A stretch of DNA of 64,000 nt. It comes from Methanobacteriota archaeon. GTDB taxonomy: Archaea > Halobacteriota > Methanosarcinia > Methanosarcinales > Methanosarcinaceae. The stretch's first letter is position 1. Each line of letters opens with the position of its first letter. The stretch is from assembly GCA_016841265.1 (NCBI GenBank), contig JAENZL010000006.1:51378-115377 (forward strand), written 5' to 3'. This document shows positions 27,683 to 35,215 of this stretch, in pieces. Under the pieces are notes generated by a model that saw only the letters and a list, made by a program, of their open reading frames with translations, searched no databases and was not told the origin of the DNA. The position numbers and the translations under genes are program-made.

Positions 27683-28228
27683 TCAGTCAAGGTAAACCGT
27701 ATGCATGGTCTCGTAGATAGGGCCCTCCGGAGTAAGAATGCTCTTTTTGAGCGTAATCCTGTTCACCCGCATGCTCCCTAATTTCAGGTCCTTCAAATCC
27801 TTAAGGATATCCACAAAGGCTTTTTTCTGGTCCTTTTTGAGGAACTTAACCCTTGCGAGGGTTGCATGGGCGGTAAATTCCCTGTCATCCTTCTCAAACT
27901 TAAAAGGCTCAAGCAAAGCCTCCACCTCATCATGGAGAACCTTAAAATTCCCGACTCCCCCCAGCCAGAGTACCTTCGGGTTCGAAGGTTTTGGGAAAAC
28001 TCCGACCCCTTCAAGCCCGGCTTCGAAAGGTTCACACATCATGGAATCAAGGGCTGCCGCCAGGGAAGGTATTTTTGATGCTTCCACATCCCCCAGAAAC
28101 TTCAAAGTAATATGAACGATTTCGGGGTCCACGAACTTCAGGGGAAAATCCGCAAATCTGGCCTGAATCTCCCGAATATGTTCCCTTAAATTCGGATCAA
28201 GTTCAACTGCTATGAAAGTTCTGATCAA
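27683..28228 (-). CDS. thpR: RNA 2',3'-cyclic phosphodiesterase (ThpR/LigT)
   Basis: The 181-residue 2H-phosphoesterase has the two catalytic HxT motifs, HITLKFLGD near residue 41 and HATLARV near 125. It begins with the characteristic MIRTFIAVEL. The family opens 2',3'-cyclic phosphates on RNA and can ligate tRNA halves in reverse in vitro. The gene is monocistronic and convergent with apbE. Confidence 0.92.
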   Translation of the reverse strand: MIRTFIAVELDPNLREHIREIQARFADFPLKFVDPEIVHITLKFLGDVEASKIPSLAAALDSMMCEPFEAGLEGVGVFPKPSNPKVLWLGGVGNFKVLHDEVEALLEPFKFEKDDREFTAHATLARVKFLKKDQKKAFVDILKDLKDLKLGSMRVNRITLKKSILTPEGPIYETMHTVYLD

Positions 28229-28578
28229 AGAATCTCACCACTGTAGACTATTAGAAAAACAGACAAGAAAAAAGTTTCCATGCAAAAGCTCTGGAACCCC
28301 TGGGGAAAAATCTCTTACTGTGGCATTGTAAACCTTTCATCCCAGTGAAGCTTAAGGGACAGGCAGGAAGAAAAGAGGCAAAGAGAGGCAAATAATTAAA
28401 GAAGACAGAAAGGAAAAAATATGGACACCACATAACAATTATAATGTAGTAAATATAACGGTATAATGGAAAGAGATAGATTTAAGTAGAGGGTTCGACA
28501 CCGCATAATGTCAACCTAAAAACGGGGATAGAACCTAAAAAAAAGATAGAGTGAAAAAACAAAAAAGCAGAGGATCGA
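28229..28578. other. Divergent thpR-dacZ spacer
   Basis: No gene is seen. TATA-like sequence (agtaaatataac, about 28449-28460) could serve dacZ with a leader of about 100 bases. Confidence 0.4.
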
Positions 28579-29451
28579 ATGGACAGAGCACGCGTAATCG
28601 TAGAGGCAACAACCCGGATGGCCAGGGAGCTCAATGCCGCTGCAATAATGGTTTCCGGGGAACTGAGCTTTGAAGGGGTTGAGACCGACACCCCGATCTA
28701 CTATACCTCCATGCGCCCGAAAAGCATAATCGACCACCTTGTAGCTACCGGAAAAGAAGGAAAAGGTGCTGCAAAAGAGCTCATTGACCAGCTAAGTAGG
28801 GAATCTGCCGGCAACATCGAACACCTGCAAAATGCCGTTGCCATCGAATACGTACTCGATGAACTGAAAAAAGGAATTGTTATAGGGATAATCGAGACCC
28901 GGGACTCCAGTTCCATTATAGTGCACAACCTGGACGAAAACCCCCTTATAAAAGCCATGAAGGAATGCGAGGAAAGGGTCAAACCCGAAGTAATCAGTTC
29001 GGTCCTGAAAATTGCATTTGACATCGCAGTTACGGGAAGGGAAGGAAAAAAAGTAGGGACTGCCTTTGTCATAGGCGACTCCGAAGAAGTGCTGAAACGT
29101 TCCCACCAGATGATCCTGAACCCCTATGCAGGCCAGGAAGAATGCGACCGAAACATTCTGGACAAGAAAAATGGGGAATCGATAAAGGAATTTGCCCAGC
29201 TAGACGGAATCTTCGTGGTGGATGAAAGCGGCCTGATCCACGCAGCAGGACGTTACCTGGACGTGGACGGGAAAAATATAGACATTGAAAAAGGCCTGGG
29301 GGGAAGGCACGTTTCCGCAGCTGCCATAAGCAGGGATACCGTAGCAGTCGCAATTACCATTTCCGAGTCAGGGGGAGTAATCAGGATCTACAAAGATGGA
29401 AAAGAGAGTATCTGCATCGAATCCGTGCAGTCTGCAACCAGATACCTCTGA
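28579..29451 (+). CDS. dacZ: Archaeal diadenylate cyclase DacZ
   Basis: The 290-residue protein has a pyruvate-kinase-like N-terminal domain and a C-terminal DisA_N diadenylate cyclase domain. Catalytic signatures are LDGIFVVDESG near residue 212 (the DGA motif, with Ile for Ala) and GGRHVSAAAISRD near 246 (the RHR motif as RHV). It should make c-di-AMP from two ATP, a second messenger for osmotic and potassium control in euryarchaea. The ATG at 28579 follows agagga. The altered third motif residues match the archaeal DacZ type as far as I recall. Confidence 0.8.
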   Translation: MDRARVIVEATTRMARELNAAAIMVSGELSFEGVETDTPIYYTSMRPKSIIDHLVATGKEGKGAAKELIDQLSRESAGNIEHLQNAVAIEYVLDELKKGIVIGIIETRDSSSIIVHNLDENPLIKAMKECEERVKPEVISSVLKIAFDIAVTGREGKKVGTAFVIGDSEEVLKRSHQMILNPYAGQEECDRNILDKKNGESIKEFAQLDGIFVVDESGLIHAAGRYLDVDGKNIDIEKGLGGRHVSAAAISRDTVAVAITISESGGVIRIYKDGKESICIESVQSATRYL

Positions 29452-29543
29452 TTCCTCCGGAAAACCCCAAATATCCATTAATACCCCGCATCATAATAAC
29501 TGATGCCATATATTCCCACAATCGACAAAAAGAAGGGAAATCC

Positions 29544-30260
29544 ATGAAAAGAATGTTCTATATCCCGTTCAGCCTTAAGTTCCTGATACTTCTGATTATT
29601 ATCTTAATGTTCGGGTTTGGCACTCTCTTTCTCGGGGTAGTCATATCTACCTTTATGAAAATAGGTTTTTCTGCGGAAGATGCCCTTCTTATCCTCCTTT
29701 TATCATTACTGGGAAGCGGGGTCAACGTTCCCGTTGCAACCCTCAAGTCCGACATTCCGGTGGTCAGGGAAAGTTATGTCCGGGGTTTTGGGGTTAGCTA
29801 CAGGATTCCGATACGCAAATACGTCAGGAATGAAACGCTGCTCGCCGTAAATGTCGGAGGGGCAATAATCCCGGTCCTGATTTCCGCATATCTCCTCATA
29901 AAATTTCCCTCTTCCCTGCTCCTTGCGGGAACAGGAATTGCAATCGTAGCGGCTGTAACATATTCCGTTGCAAAGCCAATCCGGGGAGTGGGGATTGCAA
30001 CCCCTGCCCTACTTCCCCCCCTTACGGCCGCTTTTGCAGCAGTTATCCTGACTTCGATATTCCAGATGCCGGAATGCCTGGCCGACCAGTGCCGCTTTGT
30101 AACTGCCTACACGGGAGGCGTGCTGGGCACCCTGATAGGAGCCGACCTCCTTAACCTGGGAAAAATAAAGAACCTCGGCGCCCCTGTTGCAAGTATAGGG
30201 GGAGCGGGAACCTTTGACGGGATATTTCTGAGCGGATTTATTGCCCTGCTCCTGATATAA
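29544..30260 (+). CDS. DUF1614 membrane protein
   Basis: The 238-residue integral membrane protein has about six or seven hydrophobic helices, with GSGVNVP near residue 52, NVGGAIIP near 102 and the C-terminal SIGGAGTFDGIFLSG typical of DUF1614. No function is established. It follows dacZ by 92 bases on the same strand, so a shared transcript is possible and a link with c-di-AMP-related ion control is speculative. Confidence 0.8.
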   Translation: MKRMFYIPFSLKFLILLIIILMFGFGTLFLGVVISTFMKIGFSAEDALLILLLSLLGSGVNVPVATLKSDIPVVRESYVRGFGVSYRIPIRKYVRNETLLAVNVGGAIIPVLISAYLLIKFPSSLLLAGTGIAIVAAVTYSVAKPIRGVGIATPALLPPLTAAFAAVILTSIFQMPECLADQCRFVTAYTGGVLGTLIGADLLNLGKIKNLGAPVASIGGAGTFDGIFLSGFIALLLI

Positions 30261-30347
30261 AAACAGGAAAAAACTGAAAACGCAGAAAAGACAGAAAAAA
30301 TAGAATAGGGAAAAACCCAAACTCAAAAACGAGAACATACCCAGCCT

Positions 30348-31328
30348 TTACTGGTCCTTACCCTGATGAAACATACCATGTACAGAATCCGGAAAAGGTT
30401 CCACATGAATGGAAAAATGCCCGTTATTGCCGCAGGCCTCCCTTAACCTTTTTTCCACCCGGGTCGAAATTTCATGAGCTTCAACGATGTTCAGCTTGCA
30501 GTCCACCTCAATATGGACATCTGCAGCCACGGCGTTTCCTATTTTTCGGGTTTTTAAGTTATGGCAGTCCACAACCCCGTCAGTAGACATTATAAGCCCT
30601 TCAATCTTGCAGCAGGTCTCCGGGTCCAGGGAAGCTTCCAGCAGTTCATTTATGTTTTTGTAAAAGATCTCGCCTGCAACCTTGAAAATGAAAAAACTCA
30701 GGACAACAGCAGCAAGCGGATCGAGCACTGCCCAACTGCCCCCGAGCAGTATAGCCCCTCCGGTACCAAGTGCAGTCCCGACTGAAGAAAATGCATCCGA
30801 ACGCTGGTGCCAGGCATTTGCAGCCAGCGCATCACTCCCCAGGTCCCGGGCACATTTAATTGTGTATCGGTACATGCCTTCCTTTGAGAAAATAGAGATT
30901 ACCGCTGCAGCAAAGGCGATCCAGCCCGGAGCGGAGAGTTCGGCACCCCCCGCAACGGAGAGCACCTTCTGCAACCCGGACCATAAGATTTCAAACCCGA
31001 CTGCAAAAAGCATCAGGCCCACAAACACCGCTGCCAGGGTCTCGATTTTACCGTGCCCGTAATTGTGAGTGTTATCCTCGGGCTTTTCAGCAGCCCGGAA
31101 GCCCAGGATTACCGCAAAGTCGGTCAGCAAATCCGAAAAAGAATGGACCGCATCGGCAACCATCGCAGCACTGCCGCCAAGCACTCCTGCCGCAAACTTG
31201 AAAATCGTAAGGGAAACGTTTACAAAAACCGCCAGTTTCGTTACCCGAACAGCCCGGGAAAGCCTTCCATTATTACCTGCCTCAGAGAAATCATTCTCAA
31301 CAATTTCATCCCGACTACTGCAGCTCAT
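30348..31328 (-). CDS. Cation diffusion facilitator (CDF) metal transporter
   Basis: The 326-residue protein has six membrane helices and a cytoplasmic C-terminal domain of about 80 residues. Metal-site motifs are DAVHSFSDLLTD in helix 2 and NYGHGKIE after it, with a second site (HQRSDAFSS) in helix 5. It exports divalent metals (Zn, Mn, Fe or Co) by proton antiport; the HxxxD pattern in helix 5 fits Zn-type members. It is convergent with the DUF1614 gene. Confidence 0.92.
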   Translation of the reverse strand: MSCSSRDEIVENDFSEAGNNGRLSRAVRVTKLAVFVNVSLTIFKFAAGVLGGSAAMVADAVHSFSDLLTDFAVILGFRAAEKPEDNTHNYGHGKIETLAAVFVGLMLFAVGFEILWSGLQKVLSVAGGAELSAPGWIAFAAAVISIFSKEGMYRYTIKCARDLGSDALAANAWHQRSDAFSSVGTALGTGGAILLGGSWAVLDPLAAVVLSFFIFKVAGEIFYKNINELLEASLDPETCCKIEGLIMSTDGVVDCHNLKTRKIGNAVAADVHIEVDCKLNIVEAHEISTRVEKRLREACGNNGHFSIHVEPFPDSVHGMFHQGKDQ

Positions 31329-31564
31329 AATTTCTCAGAACAATTTTGTTTTTTTTCAATTTTACGCTCAATAAGAAGAAATTAGCAATGGGGCTCAACC
31401 CTTATAGGTTTTACCTGTGGAAGCGGGGCGTATTATGTAAAAACGGAACCGGAACTCAAACCAAAAAATGACGAATCAAAAGAACAAATAGAAAGAGGAA
31501 AAGCCAAAAACAACGAATCAAAAAAACAAATAAAAAGAAAGAAGGGGAGATTACGGATAAATAA

Positions 31565-33775
31565 TCATTTCCTTCTTACAAAACCTGCACCAAGTCCCAG
31601 AATGCAGGTCAACAACCCGAATCCGGGAGATTTTTTCGAACTTTCCTCTGATCCCTCAGCACCTTCATCGGATTCCGAAGCGAAATCGGATTCCCTGACC
31701 TGAGGAGCAGGGCCGGCTTTTGAATCAAGCGAATCGACTGTCGAATTCGTTTCATCGGGGGTAATCTCTACTTCTGCGACGTCATTTTCCGCGGATTCGG
31801 AAGCGGTTTCAGCCTCGATTGTGACATCTGTCACAGGATAGATGATATATCCTCCGTTCGTACCTTTTCCCTCATCCGAGGTCACGAAGTACCAGGAATC
31901 CGTGAAGTAAGTCCCATCGTCCATTTCAAGGGTGATAGTATCTGTGTTTTTGAGGACAAGCCCGGTTTCGGAAGCTTCCTTTACCTCAAGGCCCTGATAC
32001 TCGTCTCCATTTTTGATAACCAGTACATTATCCTTGTCCACGAGCCAGGTATATTTGAAAACGGCAAGGGAATCCACACTGCCCATAAAGACAGAATCAA
32101 CGTAGGTAACAAAGTAAAGCTGGTCGTTATTATCTCCAAAGTCGGCTGTTGCAGTAAAAATCTGGCTTTCGACAGTGCCGTCTGCTTCAATAATAGCGGA
32201 CTCGAGTTCTTCCCCGTCCTTTTCGAGTGAGAACCAGACTTTGTTCCCGTCAACATCGACCTGGTGCACGGTAAGCGTGTAGCCCTTTCCAAGGTCCCAG
32301 GTCTCCCCAGATCTCAGGGTTTTCTTGGCACTTCCGTCCTGCATGCAGATAATGCTCGAAAGCTGGGTAGCATCATTCTCAATGGCAATGTAGGGTTTTC
32401 CAAAGAAGGGAAGCTTCCAGTAGAAGCCGGTGCCCAGGTCTGCAGGAATGCTGCCCCCGCTCAGGCCAAGTTCGGAAACAAGCTTGTACTTGCAATTGTA
32501 CTGTTTGGTGGAATAGACCAGTTCATCCTCGTCAAGAACATTGTTTGAAGGGGCAGAGGCACCCAGGGGGCCATGGGTACTCTCAACATCCTCAATCCAG
32601 AGGCGTTCACCCAGGGCAATGCTGTCATTAACAAAGATCTGATGCTTGTTTATGGGATAACAGAAAGCTCCGAAAGTAGTTGCATCCCAGCAAAAACCAC
32701 TTGCATCGGTTATTCCGGTGTCAAGGGGAATCCCTCGAATTTTGTAGGTCCCGGGATTTTTGAGGCCCATTGCCGGATAGAGGATATAGCCGATACCTCC
32801 GGTTCCTTTCCCATCGTCCGAGGTCTGGAAGTACCAGGAATCCGTAAAGTAGGTCTTTTTGTCGGAATCGACATCGATAGTAATAGTATCCGGGTTTTTG
32901 AGGACTAGCCCGGCTTCGGAAGCCTCCTTTACCTCAAGGCCCTGATGCTCGTCCCCGCTCTTAATGAGCATTACATTATCCTTATCCACGAGCCAGGTGT
33001 ATTTGAAAACGGCAAGAGAATCCACACTACCCATAAAGACGGAATCAACATAGGTAACGAAGTAAAGCTGGTCGTTACCGTCTCCAAAATCGGCTGTTGC
33101 GGTAAAGACCTGGCTTTCCACAGTGCCGTCAGCCTCAACAATAGCGGACTCGATTTCCTCACCATCTTTTTCGAGAGAGAACCAGACTTTGTTCCCGGCA
33201 GCATCGACCTGGTGCACGGTAAGCGTGTAGCCCTTTCCAAGGTCCCAGCTCTCCCCGATTCTCAAGGTTTTTTTGTCACTTCCACCCTGCATGCAGACAA
33301 TACTCGAAAGCTGGGTGGCATCATTCTCAATGGCAATATAGGGCTTTGCAAAGAAGGGAAGCATCCGGTAGAAGCCGGAACCCATGTCTGCAGGAATCCC
33401 ATCCCCACTCAGGCAAAGCTCGGAAACAAGCTTGTACTTGCAATTGTACTGTTTGGTGGAATAGACCAATTCTCCCTCGTCAAGCACGTGATTTGAAGGG
33501 CCGGAAGTACCGAAAGCTCCGTGAGTGCTGTCAGTGTTCTCAATCCGGAGGCGTTCACCCCAGGCGATGCTGTCATTAACAAAGTTCTGATGCTTGTTTA
33601 TAGGATAACAGAAAGCACCGAAGGTAGTTGCATCCCAGCAAAATTCCTCAGCTGAGGCTTCATTCGTATCAACAGTGAGGCCCCGTATAGAAGCCCCCAT
33701 CCCTGCCGGGGCAAGGAGTAAAAAAACCGTGAAAGCGACCAGAATTAAAGATAGGATTTTTGGCAGATTACTCAT
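31565..33775 (-). CDS. S-layer-type protein with two near-identical domains and PGF-type C-terminus
   Basis: The 736-residue secreted protein has a signal peptide, two tandem Methanosarcina S-layer (DUF1608/PF07752) domains, an acidic Ser/Glu linker and a C-terminal PGFGLL...LGAGFVRRK segment resembling the PGF-CTERM archaeosortase signal. The domain copies repeat with a 948-base period (31.9-32.7 and 32.9-33.7 kb) and are about 90% identical in DNA, including the FCWDATTFGAFCYPINKHQ block. It is a paralogue of the major sheath protein class rather than demonstrably the main one. Confidence 0.88.
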   Translation of the reverse strand: MSNLPKILSLILVAFTVFLLLAPAGMGASIRGLTVDTNEASAEEFCWDATTFGAFCYPINKHQNFVNDSIAWGERLRIENTDSTHGAFGTSGPSNHVLDEGELVYSTKQYNCKYKLVSELCLSGDGIPADMGSGFYRMLPFFAKPYIAIENDATQLSSIVCMQGGSDKKTLRIGESWDLGKGYTLTVHQVDAAGNKVWFSLEKDGEEIESAIVEADGTVESQVFTATADFGDGNDQLYFVTYVDSVFMGSVDSLAVFKYTWLVDKDNVMLIKSGDEHQGLEVKEASEAGLVLKNPDTITIDVDSDKKTYFTDSWYFQTSDDGKGTGGIGYILYPAMGLKNPGTYKIRGIPLDTGITDASGFCWDATTFGAFCYPINKHQIFVNDSIALGERLWIEDVESTHGPLGASAPSNNVLDEDELVYSTKQYNCKYKLVSELGLSGGSIPADLGTGFYWKLPFFGKPYIAIENDATQLSSIICMQDGSAKKTLRSGETWDLGKGYTLTVHQVDVDGNKVWFSLEKDGEELESAIIEADGTVESQIFTATADFGDNNDQLYFVTYVDSVFMGSVDSLAVFKYTWLVDKDNVLVIKNGDEYQGLEVKEASETGLVLKNTDTITLEMDDGTYFTDSWYFVTSDEGKGTNGGYIIYPVTDVTIEAETASESAENDVAEVEITPDETNSTVDSLDSKAGPAPQVRESDFASESDEGAEGSEESSKKSPGFGLLTCILGLGAGFVRRK

Positions 33776-34163
33776 GAAACAACAACACCATATTCATAGA
33801 ATACCACAACTATGATAATAATAATACAGATATTAGGAACACATTATAACACTAAATTAAACTAAAGTAGCAATTAATAATTTGTAATAATTTATAAGTT
33901 TTACTAATTTGAACGAAAATCCAAAAAGATAATATCTGAAAAAAGCAAACCGGGCGTAAACATGTGTAAACAGAATGAAAATAGTTAAGAAGAAAAAGAA
34001 GAAGAAGAAGAAGAAGAAGAAGAAAAAGAAGAAGAAGAAGAAAAAGAAGAAAAAGAAGAGGAAAAAATCATGCAGCCTGCAGTCCTGTCAAAGCCAGAAA
34101 AAACGACATCAAAAAAATAGAGAGAAACAGAAAAAATAGATATAAATAATAAAAGAATCTAGC
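33776..34163. other. Spacer with GAA-rich tract upstream of S-layer gene
   Basis: The S-layer promoter should lie in the very AT-rich 33780-33900 part. A purine tract of mostly GAA triplets runs from 33987 to about 34066. No gene is seen. Confidence 0.6.
33987..34066. repeat. GAA/AAGAAG microsatellite
   Basis: Almost pure gaa-triplet repeat with occasional aaa interruptions, 80 bases long, non-coding and lying between the pelA end and the S-layer start. Confidence 0.9.
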
Positions 34164-35213
34164 TCAGCCCTGCACCTTGAAGCGGAGCAGAGCTGCGATA
34201 CCACCCAGCTTATGAAGCTTTTCCCCGGGTTCAAAAGCCGTACTGAACACGACCACCTTCCCCTGTGCCTGTTCGACTTCCAGAAGCAAACGGTCGATGT
34301 TTCCTTTTTCCCGTCCTTCCCTGAGGGTTTCGTCAGCTATCAAAAGAGTCTCAACTGCCCCGAAATCAAGCGCATTCCTGACATCTGCAAATCCGTAGGC
34401 AGCTTTCCCGCTCATGGCAATTTCCTTGATCAGCTCTTCCATTAGAGTCGATTCCCGGGCGATCCGCGACTCCTGCATGATCCTGTCCACGGCTCCCCTG
34501 CGCAGCACTTCCTGAAATCCGGACATTCCGATCATGGAAGTGTCCTCAGTCAGAGCTTTTGAAGCCAGGTCTTTTTGGGCTTCCCGGAAGTATTTCATGA
34601 AATCGTCCTTGGTAAACCCTGGCCCTGCGACCACGATGGAAGCGTCCTCAGGGACAGCATGCCTGAGCTGTCCCACGATTTCTTTGAAAAATTCATCCCT
34701 AAGGCCTGTTTCCCGCTTCCCCGACGACTGATTGATATGGGAGTAGACCTCGATTCCGTAGTGGCGCACAAAGCCGATATCCGCATCTCCCTCTTCTATT
34801 GCCACAATCACGACCTTCGGGCGTTTTCCTGCCTCTTCGGCATCCTTGATACGCTGTAGCTGGTCGTTTTTCCAGTGCTCCTTAAAAATGGAAAGGTTAG
34901 TCCCGAGTTCGAGATTCAGGGTGTGGTAAGAGCCCGCATCCATCCCGTGCTCTATCGGCCCATGGACCCGCAGCCTGTTCGCAAACTTGTGAAACTCCAG
35001 TTCCTCCACCCTTATCCCGAGCCGGACTTTTACCTTCTCAACCTTTTCCGGGCGGATTTTATCACTTGCAGCATCAGCCTTCCTTTTTGTCAGGGCAAAG
35101 ACCATGTCCCCTTTTTCAATGATGTACTTCAGGTGCCAGAGGTCATCCAGGGTCTCGGCAGTGACAGCGATTTCCCCTTCCCTGCCTTTAAGGAAACGCT
35201 TCGTAACTCTCAT
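34164..35213 (-). CDS. pelA: Ribosome-rescue protein pelota (aPelota/Dom34)
   Basis: The 349-residue eRF1-like protein lacks the GGQ motif and has the Sm-like N-terminal domain (GDMVFALTKRK near residue 35), the central domain and the C-terminal domain with FSTAFEPGEKLHKLGGIAALLRF. It enters empty A sites on stalled ribosomes and with ABCE1 splits them. The start ATG lies two bases after the rqcH stop, with gaggct upstream, so the two genes are one transcription unit. Confidence 0.95.
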   Translation of the reverse strand: MRVTKRFLKGREGEIAVTAETLDDLWHLKYIIEKGDMVFALTKRKADAASDKIRPEKVEKVKVRLGIRVEELEFHKFANRLRVHGPIEHGMDAGSYHTLNLELGTNLSIFKEHWKNDQLQRIKDAEEAGKRPKVVIVAIEEGDADIGFVRHYGIEVYSHINQSSGKRETGLRDEFFKEIVGQLRHAVPEDASIVVAGPGFTKDDFMKYFREAQKDLASKALTEDTSMIGMSGFQEVLRRGAVDRIMQESRIARESTLMEELIKEIAMSGKAAYGFADVRNALDFGAVETLLIADETLREGREKGNIDRLLLEVEQAQGKVVVFSTAFEPGEKLHKLGGIAALLRFKVQG

Positions 35214-35215
35214 AC

